A DNA stretch of 44,563 nucleotides from the NCBI GenBank assembly GCA_002118135.1, contig BDIU01000289.1, positions 1 through 44,563 on the forward strand, written 5' to 3'. A program made the translations under genes and the position numbers. Position 1 is the first letter of the stretch, and each line of letters starts with the position of its first letter. The DNA comes from Trebouxia sp. TZW2008 (taxonomy: Eukaryota > Chlorophyta > Trebouxiophyceae > Trebouxiales > Trebouxiaceae). Shown here one piece after another: positions 17,535-28,500 of the stretch. The notes under the pieces were generated by a model. The model was not told where the DNA came from. It saw only the letters and a list, made by a program, of their open reading frames with translations, and did no database searches.

Positions 17535-20024
17535 TCAGAACGTGCCAATCACAGCTGCGTCACCAGCTGCCACAGCATATCTATCATGATCAGCCATCAA
17601 CTCAACATACAAACTTCCCGTATCTGCTTCCAGTGCTCGCCTCCATAGCTCATTGTATCCTTCAGGGCAATTGCAAGGCTTGACATGCGCGTCTTTGTCA
17701 GTCAATCCCGCCTCTCTATGCTCAATGTAGCAATTCAGGCACCTCTCAGGTTTGGGTCCATGCCAATGTGTGATGACGATCTTGGGGCTAGACCCCCAGT
17801 ACCCCTTGTAATTGTAGGGCTCCGGCAGAGGGGTCAGATCCCTGTGGTATGAGTCATAATCTGGGAAATACTCATTGATCAGGCTTTGATCCATGACTGT
17901 GAAGTTCCAATCTTTCTCATTGCCGTATCTGACCATGCCTGGTAATACTGAAGCCAGCCCTTTGAGGTTTATCAATAGCACTCCTGAATTTTTGTTGAGC
18001 TCTGTCCAGCTATCAGCTTCTCGGTCCATTTCTGGACCAAGAGCCATGATTTCTGGAATTTCCAGCTTGCACACATTCACATTGTGGTAGAACATGACAT
18101 CAGCATCTGTATACAATGCCAGCTCTGGATTGATGGTCCTGGTTAGACCTGCAGCAACGTTCACTGACTTTCCTGTAGGTAGAAGCGCATCAATAGTTTC
18201 ACGACAATCAACTTGCGGCCATTACTCTTGCAGCGACACTGCAGAAGGGCTTAAGGCCTGCAGTAACTGGTCAGCATGCCACAACAGCAACCACTTGTCA
18301 GCAAGCTTCGCCTAATCTGGCTCCTGGACGGCCGACTAGACCATCACACATGCAGCAGATTGCACATGAACAGTGACATGCCCCACTGCAAAGTTTGCAT
18401 ACACAATACAGAGCAAGGCAACTATTTGACCTGAGTAACATCAGGAGGAGCAAGACCATCCTGCTGCAATGCGCATATGTGAACAGCACTGACAACAGAA
18501 CACAGACAAGCAATGTCAAGCAAAGTGCTACATTGCGGCAGGTGCTATTTTGGCTATTGAGGTGTGGAGCAATAACATGCACTGTGAAAAGGCAATGTCA
18601 CTGCAATGTGTTGTCTGACAGCTTACCCAGCTTCCTATCCTCTAGCTGCTTCAGAAGCTGGGGCACAATGAGTGGTATGTCCAGGCGCATGTAGGTTCCT
18701 TCCACATCAGTAAGCCAGTGCTGATCCCTGAGGCCCCTGTCCACCACTCTCTGCAGCAACTTCTTTTTCAAGGTACAGAGGTGACAGCATCATCATCACG
18801 GCTTGCAAGTATTATAGCAGATGTCACATGACAATGTAAGCAGCTCCACTGCCGACGACCCTCTGCAGCATGCATCATCAGCCTTTGCATGCTTGCTAGA
18901 GAGGTTCTGTGACCTTGCTAGGTGGCTAGGTGGCTACACAAGCAATGAACTGCATCCAAACATTGCAGCAATGCTGTTCTTACACTGCACAAACGACAGC
19001 TGGCAGGAGCTTATGTATGACGTATTCATGTACAATCAGATGTCACATGGCAGTACAAGTAGCTTGACAGAAGCATAACTCAGAAAGTACGGTATGCAAA
19101 TGGCTACAAGATGACATGTATGCGTTGCAGATGGTCGGAAGTTTTGCTTTGAAGAGGGTGGTCAAGACGCGCAGTGTATGCATCAAAATGAGGCTTTGTT
19201 GAGATGCTGAATAACTTGCAAACTTGCTCAGTTAGGGGCAAAACAAGCAGAGGCACCTGGTGCAACACAGCACGACCAAGCAGAATGGCCTGTGCCAACA
19301 CACTTTGACCTGACCATCCTCGCATACTCAAGCTGAAATCTGCCAAACAGTTGTGCTGCCTCTTCTTGCAAGTGTACACAAGAATCTCAACAGCACAAGA
19401 AACTGATTGATGTGGCTGAGGCTGCGCAGGGCGCAATGTGCAGTGCCACAATATACATGTTGTGCTTTGGCAGCTGTTTACCGCAGCTCAGAACTCACCT
19501 GCAAGCCATCTCCAAATGTAAGATTATGGTGGAAAATCAACCCGCCATGTTCTCTGAACCACTCCAGGTTTTCTTGTGCCTCTGAGCTGACTGAGGCATG
19601 TGCACCACCAAAGATTAGAACAGGGATCAGGTTTGGCGAGTTGTCTTGTGCAGACAACACGGCGATCTTGGCTGCAGACACATGCGAATGTTCAGCTGTC
19701 GTGCGAGACTCACACAGAGCCAGTTCCGTGGCTGCAGTGCTGGGTCGGCTGACGAGCCAAACTTGACTGCAGTGCAGATGTCTGCATCTGAGCTTCCGAC
19801 AATTTGACAAGCCACAGGCACGTACCGTATCTCCAGTACTCAAGATTTGAGCTCGTAGTGATGGCCATGAACCAGAAGAGCTTCCGATTGCATGCGAGTG
19901 AGCTTTGCGCTCTGAGCGACCTGGCCTCGCTCGGAGACGCAATCCACAGCAACAATAAGGAGGCAAAGACGGTAACGAGTCCTTGCGAGCGACGCGAAAT
20001 ATTACTGCAGTGGGCAGCGGTCAT
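17535..20024 (-). CDS. Membrane-anchored glycosyltransferase with DxD motif, 4 exons
   Basis: Predicted 377-residue type II or secreted glycosyltransferase, probably Golgi. Exons: 20024-19826, 19671-19499, 18750-18627, 18172-17535, phase-consistent. The intron between exons 2 and 3 is 748 bp, and a further small exon there cannot be excluded. A hydrophobic signal anchor lies at residues 16-29. A Rossmann-type start follows (KIAVLSAQDNSPNLIPVLIF). GTYMRLDIPLIVPQL precedes the core LYTDADVMFYHNVN, whose DAD (188-190) is the metal/nucleotide-sugar site. Then come NKNSGVLLINLKG, MDQSLINEYF and ITHWHGPKP (H301, H303), the usual C-terminal ligand block of GT8-like retaining enzymes. The Cys-rich tail (CLNCYIEHREAG) is unusual. 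Donor and acceptor sugars are unknown; cell-wall or glycoprotein glycosylation is an inference. Confidence 0.82.
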
Positions 20025-21781
20025 GCTGCCCCGCCTAGCAGCGGTGGTGAGCGATGTTACAGCGTCTGGGACATGCTACGAGATGGGGAATCGGAAGTCC
20101 AGAGTGTGGTGGACCGTGGGACCGACTTGCGCAGCAGAGACTCGAGGCGTGCAGGCTGAACCTACTCGCGCAGTAATTTTGCCAAGGCAAATAGTCTGCT
20201 GGGAGCAGGATGCCGCTTCGCTCGGGTCCTCCAGCTGTCCATGCATCATTGCTAGTAATTGATCTAACGGTGACTCATCACCATAGCGTATGACTCATGC
20301 AGCTTCCGATCTACGAAACGTTGCCCTGCATTGAGCTGCCTGCTGTGGCAATTGTCTGTGTCGTGTTACGTACATGCAGAGGCATAATTCGCGCAACCTG
20401 CTGCAAGCATGCTTTTTTGGCATGTGGTGACACCAATGCACACAATCCTCTTTACAAATGTATTGCGACTGCATCACTACGGTATGACGTTGTCAATTGA
20501 ATCAGGTGCAACCCAAGTTCTTGCGATGTTGCTGGCGATTGTGCCATGGACCGGGCATGAGCAGCTCTGAACACCCAGCTGCAAAGACGTGCAGTTTGCT
20601 CTTGCCGTGACTGAGTCTGCACTGGCCGTCCCACAGTCAACATCATGGCATGACATGTTTGATATCCAGCTGTCTAACAGTCTGTGTGCACATAATGGCT
20701 GGATGCATTGTGATAGCTAGACGAGCAGCAGCTGCAAGGTAGACAGAGCAAATGCACAGATGTCAAGCAAGGCTCAGGCTCAATAGCCCATCACCCACCA
20801 ATGGACAACGCTTACGCATCGCTCAGTGGCCACCATTGTGGCAATCACAACCTCCACAGACAAATTGCACGAGCAAATCATCTGATGATCTGCTCAATGC
20901 ACTGCACTAGCTACCAAGGTCATACAGCAACAATTGTGCGCATCGAGCTCCTAAGCAAGCTGCAAAGTTAAGTCTGTTGTTGCCATTACCCATACACAGA
21001 CCAGCATCAGGTACAGACAAATATCATACCTGTTGCCATAGCTGCACAGTATTGCACTATTTGCCTACCGCCACGGTCTCTGGAGCTTCTACAGGTTTGG
21101 CTAAGAAGAATTGTATCCAGTCATGTTGACACTGTGAAAGTTGTTGATGATGATATTGGTCGCACCTGTTGAATCTTGTCTCTAAGCACTCTTATCTTCT
21201 TTTAGATCATGCAAGCTCTGCCTGTGAGTACTCAGCTAGTTATCCTTCTGCAAATGTGCATATGTATCTCATACGACATGATTCTGACTGGAGTTCAAGA
21301 CACTTCTCAGAGCAGCAGCAAAATGCTGTCTGTAACATGCTTTTGGACTCATACTATGAAGTATCAAATGAATGCCGTCTGAATAGGATCGGAACTGGAC
21401 ACAACTGCAAAAGCGAATCCGACTCGGAGATAGTTTGTTTCCTACCAAATCAGTTGCATGACATACATGAAAGGAAGCCTAGAGCTATCAGCAGGATTGA
21501 ACAGCGGTCGCATCATCAAGGGCAACTTTCCATGGGCACCTTTTGTTTTCATGCTGTGCCACATCTTCACTTCTTTATTGCATCAGCTGTAGTGAGGGTT
21601 GTTGATGGGGAAGGGGCTTTGTCTACTTAGATAGAGGGCAAACCTTCATAGAGATTCACAGATCTTCTTTGTTTAGGCCAACTTCACGCTTGTCAGTTCA
21701 TCCAAGTCGAATAGTTCTTTTGTTCGCCAATCCTAAAGCTTGCTTGATAGCCGCAACCCTAACCCCTAAAAGCTGCCATCT
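20025..21781. other. Intergenic, no supported gene
   Basis: The first part must contain the promoter and leader of the minus-strand glycosyltransferase. An open frame at 21169-21630 (+) has no recognised domain and is weak. A short telomere-like stretch (AACCCTAACCCCTAAA) occurs near 21755-21772 but is too short to mean a former chromosome end. Base composition is slightly more AT-rich from about 21170 to 22270 than in its neighbours. Confidence 0.45.
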
Positions 21782-22237
21782 TTATGACTGCTCACATGCT
21801 TTGTCTTTGTGTATTGGCCGTTCAGAGGTGTCAGCGGCTTCCATAAAAGGTTGGTTCTCCAGTCTACGTTGACGGTAGTTTTCTGTTTGCTGCAGGTCCT
21901 CATTCCTGCAAGATTCTGATTTTGCATGTCGTTTTTCCTGAAGCATTCTCTGGCGCTGGATGAACCCGTTAGCCCACTCTGCTGATTTTGTCTGTCTCCT
22001 CCGTTCCTTGGCTTCGAAGAGGGCCCGCTGGTCTTCTTTAGGCTGCTTTAATGATTCTTTGATTGCTTCTCTGGCCAGTCCGGCAGACCTAGCAGCTGCA
22101 CTGTAGGCATCCAGGCGATGTTTGCGTTGAATGCTTTCCCTATCAATTCCTAACGCCTTGCGATCCAACTTTGACGAAACTCGCCAGTAATCTGAGCAAG
22201 ATCGGATGCTTTTACGGATGTCGTTATAGACGCCCAT
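21782..22237 (-). CDS. Charged 151-residue orphan protein
   Basis: An uninterrupted frame from ATG at 22237 (MGVYNDIRKSIRSCSDYW...) to TAA at 21782. The product is basic and predicted largely helical, with runs such as KERRRQTKSAEW and RQRMLQEKRHAKSE, and has no signal peptide or membrane segment. No family is recognised. It is the only sizeable intronless frame outside the retroelement remnant. It lies head-to-head with the coiled-coil gene, 340 bp away. It may be a real single-exon gene, the last exon of a longer one, or chance. The somewhat AT-richer surroundings are compatible with an insertion. Confidence 0.4.
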   Translation of the reverse strand: MGVYNDIRKSIRSCSDYWRVSSKLDRKALGIDRESIQRKHRLDAYSAAARSAGLAREAIKESLKQPKEDQRALFEAKERRRQTKSAEWANGFIQRQRMLQEKRHAKSESCRNEDLQQTENYRQRRLENQPFMEAADTSERPIHKDKACEQS

Positions 22238-22577
22238 GGTTTTCCAGTGACAATCCTTTGTCGCGCGCAAAGTCGACCCCCAAAAAACTGCTGAGTCAGC
22301 AAGGGTTTCAGCAATTGTGGAAATCTGACATAAAATGGTATAACGTAATCAAGCTAACGCCACGCCCAACCCCGGCCCAAGACACAGTCAATGGCAAAGA
22401 AAGGCTGACGCAACGGCATGTGCGTGCAGCACCCTCGATAGTGAAGACAATACTGACGCTTTTTGGCGACCACGTTCTGTTGTCCCCGCTGTCATGGGGT
22501 GTGCCTGCTGCTTCACCGGATTGTAATGTTGTCTTGCAGGACATCTGACAGGATAAACCTTTTGCTTCGCCAGCTTC
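22238..22577. promoter_or_regulatory. Divergent intergenic region, likely promoter
   Basis: Separates the minus-strand orphan start (22237) from the plus-strand coiled-coil start ATG (22578). It should hold the coiled-coil gene's promoter and leader. No specific element could be assigned. Confidence 0.4.
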
Positions 22578-25500
22578 ATGGGGCTCAAGACTTCTGCGGC
22601 TCAGATTGCAAAGGTTGCAGCTTCTGCAGCTGCTGCTCTGGGCGTGAAGCACGGTTATTTTGGCAAGGTAACGTTTGTAGCAGTAGTCAGATGTAGACAG
22701 GCTCAAGCACGGTTCTGCCTAGCTAGTCGCACACCTGTTGTTGCTTTCAAGTTTTCGATCGAGTACTCCCGCTGCACACGCAGATAGACAATTCACAAGG
22801 ATCCACCAGTCCACCCTACTCGATGGACACTGAACTCAAGCGCCAGATTGAGGCTGCCCTCACCTCAACGAGGGTCGCCCAGGAGGCAGAGCTTGAGGTA
22901 CCGTCTACTTTTGCTGGCTGTTCCCTCATGTTGTTGCTGACATCTTTCTCTTGTTTTGGAGTTGTTGAGCGGGCAGTGCCAAAGCTTTGATGTCTTGTCT
23001 TGTTCTTCTTTGTGCGCTGCCTGACTTAAGGGCAAGCAAGCCATTTGTTTCATGAGCACAACAAAGCTTTACGCCTGGTGTACATTGCACTCATGTTCTG
23101 TTTTTGCCTCAAGTGAGCTGTGAGTCTTGACTTCCAGCGCAGTGTTCATGCTACAGCTATTACGTATGACTTACGACTGTCAAACCACTGTGATTGAGTC
23201 AAGCTAGCGCTCACTTTCCGATGTCTTGCAAGCGCTCCTGCAATGTTTGTAACCTGCATTCTAGCTGCTAGCCATGCTGTGATGTTGGTGCCAAAAGCGC
23301 TGTACTACAGAACACATAATCACAGAAACGCCGTTCTGCTCCGCATCCTAAATCCACATATTCTCTCGGTTGCGGCAACAGTACAATTGCAATCACGTAC
23401 AGGGCTTACAAAGCATTGTCATTAGGGCAGACCAAGTTGACCAGGGGGCAAAATGGCAGACCGTTGCCAGTATTCTGACAAGTGATTTGTCTTGTAAAGC
23501 TTGACACTGTAATTTGGAGCCCTATAACTCAAGCTGTCGGATTCTTTCAGGAACTTGCTCAAGACAATTACAGCCTAGAACAACAGCTGGCAGACCAGCA
23601 GACTATCAGCAAGCGTCGTGAAGACAACCTGGTGACTCAGGCTACAGCTCAGCAGCGCAAGATTGTCAAGGTATGCTCAAATCTGCAAGTCTAGCACACT
23701 TACATGGAGCTGTCTATGTGAATCCTCAGTGGCATGAGACAGTGTCAAGCTGTATCAGCCTCGTTCAGTCGGCAACACAACGGGTGAGACTTAGATGAGT
23801 AAAGGGAGACCTGGTCCTGCTGCTAAGCTTGCAGCTAGGACTATGTATTCCAAAGCTGCTGTAGCATCAAGATATGCAGCAGCGGCGCTGGAATAGGCGT
23901 CAATAATGCATATCAACTGTGTCACACAATTACAAGGCCCAGACAGCAATAAGCGAAATGCTTAGTTTAAGCATATGCAGGTTCTCCAAGAAGCTTCTGT
24001 ATGCTGCTACTGCTGCTTGCTGGTACATATCATTCATGTTGAAGATGCATGGCACATGGTCCACCACCTTAGCCTCTGTTGTCTACCAGAATGAAACCAC
24101 TATCTCTAGCCTTCCAAGAGACTCTCTGCACGAATAGCACACTGTGGGATGATTGTTGGTACCCTCTGGCGTGAAAGACAGGATCATGTTCACCCAACTA
24201 AGCGTGTCATTGCTTAGTTTGATGAACATATGATCAATTCTCATCGCTGGTACTGTCGGCTACGTGTGAGCTGCTTCTGATTGTCAAGCTTTTTAAGTAC
24301 TTTCCAACCGTTCTGCCAACCGTTCTGCTGAGCGACCTATACAGATGCTCGGCAGAGAAAGTTTGGTGAGTTTTCACGACACACATTTCAAGCTACAGCT
24401 GTCCTCCTCCTCGTCTTTCAGCTTTTGAAGCAGCTCTGAATTATTCTGCTGAACATTCTGTACAAATAAGGGCAGATGCTCAACAGAACAATGCAGAATT
24501 GCTTCAGCAGCTGGAAGACCAGAAGAAGATTAGTTGTGGCTTTGAGACAGTGTCAAGCTTTTGTGATACCAAGACAAAGACCACAAAGGTGCTTAAAGGC
24601 TGCTCTGCGCTTGACATATCAACAACTGCGTTGTCTGAAACTTTTTGCTGCCAGCTGTCAATCAGTCATGTTTGAGATGTCTCAAGCACACTCCAAGCAT
24701 TGACAACTGACTGTCTTGTGCTTGTGTGGCAGGTGTTGAGCAGCCTGAGCTTGCAAAGCTTCAGTCATGTGCAACATACAAACAGAGACATACACCCTGA
24801 TTCATGCCTTGCGCTGACCATATGGGTGTAGTTTTCCTTTGGACTAATCTCTTATGTGTGCTGCTGCAGGCAAACGCTGTGGGTGCCTCACACACCTACT
24901 CATGCTTGCCTCAACAGCTCTGCTACGTCTCACTCAATCACAACTGGGGCTGCAACATGTCCATCAGGAGCAATGCCCTTGAAAGAAAGCCAGGAGGAAT
25001 TGCAGCTCTTACCAAGTTCCACCAAAATTGTTCAAAGATGAAAAGGCCTAAACGCAATGTCACAAGATGCAAGTCTTTCTGCTGCAGGAAAAGGACGGCT
25101 TACAGGGCAAGCTGGCTGTATTCAAGGACTTTAACGCTAGCCTGACCTCAAGCTTGGAAGACTCACAGGCACAGCAGGCCATTAGCCAGCAGAAGTTTGA
25201 AGACTTGTCAGCTGAGCTGGCTGCACTGAAGGGCACCAATGCTGGCCTCGTTTGCAGCTTTGGGACATCACAGTCTGAGCTAAGCGCTAGTCAAGAGACT
25301 ATTTTCACTGCACAGCAGAGCTCTGAGGACCTGCAAGCCAAGCTTGAGAAGTTGACCCACGAGTCTGAGCTGATACAGAAGTCCTTGGATGCATCTATAG
25401 CCAGTAATGAAAGGACCCAGAAGGTGAAGGAAGCCCTGTCTCAATCTGGTGGAGACTCGCTGCATCATTGACTGCCATGCATGCTGTGCGACCCAATGAT

Positions 25501-28500
25501 TGTGAATCCCAATGTATTTGCTGCTAGATGTCAAGAAAGCAAGTGTGGAACAGCTATGCAACATGCTGTTGTCTCGAGCACCATAATTGAGAGCGCCATA
25601 CATGCATGGCAACGTCCTGCTGCATGAGCTTAACATGCCTTGAATGCAGGGCAAGGACGAATTGCAGAAACAGCTGAGCACTGTGCAAGACGCAAATGCC
25701 AAACTTACATCCAAGCTGGAGTCCTCCCAGTCAGAGCTCAACAGCGCTGTTACAAGGGTATCAGCCCTTCACGTACAGGCTGAACAGCTGCAGGCTGAGG
25801 TGCAGAAACAGTCCAAGGACGCCCAAGCTTTGCAGCAGACCTTGGATGAGTCAGCTATCACCAACAAACAGGCACTGCAGGCAAGTGCATTGACAGCTGA
25901 ACATTGACAGATCTCTATGCACATGCACATTGGATTTCACCACCCGCACCAAGCATATTTCGAAACAGCATCATGCCTGGAGAGCTTGAGCGCACATCTC
26001 GTATGTGGCATCTATGACCCCGGCCAATAAAACTCTCAGCTAGGTGCGCCTGGTACGCTCGGAACAATGCATTTGTGACTAGGCGATGATGTATGTCTTC
26101 AGCTCTAAGTGAATGCGTGACAACAAATTGATGTCTTTGCAGGCCTCAGAGCACAAGAGCAAGGCACTTGCACAGCAGCTGCAGGAGAAGGAGGGTGACA
26201 ACAACAGGCTCAAGGTAGAATTGGCATCACTCAGCCTGGCTCATGAGAACATCATCAAGGTATGTCCTAAAGACTCAATCTCAACCTCGGCATGATAGAT
26301 TGTACTGACAAGATCTCTCACCCAGTTTTGGCACTGTTGCATTGCGGTGGCAGCCCAGCAAGGGTCTGTACGCCTGCTATGTTTTCAAGAACTTTTGCAA
26401 TGTTCCTGTAGGCATTGACACCATCATTCTGTCTCAGGTAGCTCAGCAAAAAAAAGTTGCATCTGTCATGGTTTGGTGTTTGCAACGTTCCTGCAGGCGC
26501 TGACATCATCATCTGTCTTCAGGATGAAAGCCCAGCAAATTTGTGCACCCACTACATTTTCCGGGATTTTTGCACTGTTTCTGTAGGCGTAGACACCATC
26601 GTCTATTGTCAGGATGGCAGCCCAACATCTTTTTGTGTACCTGCTATGTTTTTATCTCCCTGCAGGGTTTGACACTGCATTTATCATGAGTTTGACAGTC
26701 CAGCAAATGTGCTCATGTGCTGTATCTTCAAGACTTTTTCAACATGCCTGCAGGCGTTGACCCTGTCCAATCCTCACAGAGTGGCAAAGCAGGAAGTTTG
26801 TGTCTACCTGCTATTACTTCAATATTCTTGGCAATATGCAGGGTTTGATACTTTGTACCTCTTCAGTATGGCTGGCCAGCACCTGTGTGCACATGCTATA
26901 GCTTCAAAACCTTTGTGACTTACAGGCTGTGACATGACCGCACTTCACAAAAGCGACAGAGCAACTCTTGAGCAAGCTTAAGCGCGTGTCTTACATTTTC
27001 AACAAATTTTGGTGAATTGCCTGCAGGCCAAAGACAGGGTTGAAGCCGAGTTGGTGCCATCGCCAAGAAGAATGCCAGTTTGAAGGCAAACACTGAGGTC
27101 AAGCAGGCAGAACTGAACAGCGCGCTGCTCAGGATTTCAGCTGTCCACATTCGTTCTGCAGAGCTGCAGAGTCAGCTGGCCAAGCAGTCCACAGACTTGA
27201 GCACACTCCAGGATGACTTCACTGAAACTTCTCATGCCAAAGACAGAGCCTTGAAGGTGAGTCTTTGCTTCTGTCTGAGTACAATTTTTTTGCTGCCTTC
27301 AGCTTGAAACTGCAGTAGCTGAAGACGAAGCCTTGCAGGTGAGGCTGCTCTTCATTTTCTGTTTGCCTACAAGATTTGCCCTCAGCTTTCAGATTGATGT
27401 TGCTGGAGACAGAGTATTGGAGGTCAACCTTATTTTCTTTGTTTTCCAGTTGATTGAGCTGTGTCCCTGCCATCAGCTGGGAACTTGAATTTTCAAACAC
27501 AGAGCCTTTGATGTGAGTTCGCTCCTCTGTCCTTCATCTCTAACATTCAACCCAGACTTGAGCTTGAAGCTGCAAATGCTGAAGACAGACCCTTGGATTT
27601 GGGTCTGCTGTCTTTGGTCATGGCCCATTCTTGAAGCAAGGAGGATGCCAAGTTATAGGAACTGCCTGAGCAGCTGCTGTGAAGCTGTGCTGACCTGCAC
27701 GGTTCAATCTGCCATGCAGCGCTAAAATGGGCTATCTGGTGTCAGTTTTGGCAAGCACTCAGATGCAGGACCTGCGCTCCTCCCATGATACCAAATTGTT
27801 GCCTCACCACGACATCTGTATGCTGACTTCTGTCTGATACATGCTGCAGGCACAGACTGCTCTGTGGACTCAGCTCACTGAGTTGCAGTGGACCCATGCC
27901 GAGCTTCAGTCTCGAGTCAGAGCCAGCAAATGGAAACTGATGCCATTGTGGACAAGGCAGCACAGTCACAAAGAGGTCTTGCAGGCGCTCACATGCTAAT
28001 TGGTGCTATCATGCTGCAGGTAAAGGCTGCCCTGCACACTCAGCTCACTGAGATGCAGCAGGCTCATGCTGAGCTTCAGTCTCAGAGCCAGCAAATGGAA
28101 ACTGATGCCATTGTGGACAAGGCAGCATAGTCACAACAGCAGTAGGAGGCATTGCAGGCATTCACATGCTAAACACAGTTGTGCTATCATGCTGCAGGCA
28201 AAGACTGCCCTGCAGACTCAGCTCACTGAGTTGCAGCAGGCTCATGCAGAGTTTCAGTCTCAGAGCCAGAGCAAGCAGTTGGACATTGGTGCTGCTGTGG
28301 AGCAGGCATCACAGCAGCGGGAGGAGGTTTTGAAGACACAGCTGTCTAGTCAGCGCCAGGAGTGTGAGGCTCTGCGCCAAACCCTGGGGCAGGCCCAGTC
28401 TGCCCGTCACTCAGCAACGCAGGTGTGAAACTTTGTCAACATCTTGCCCTAGTTCTTGTAAGCCGCGAATAAAGCCAAACCCTGGTGCAAATCTGCCCGT

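Noticed and set aside
18815..19070. Boundary copies in the glycosyltransferase intron
   Set aside because: CTCTGCAGCA-like words near 18870 and a repeated CAGATGTCACATG at ~18820 and ~19035 are suggestive, but similarity to the exon 3 boundary is too short to support.
21755..21772. Telomere-like repeat (AACCCTAACCCCTAAA)
   Set aside because: Only about two imperfect units; not enough for an interstitial telomere or chromosome end.
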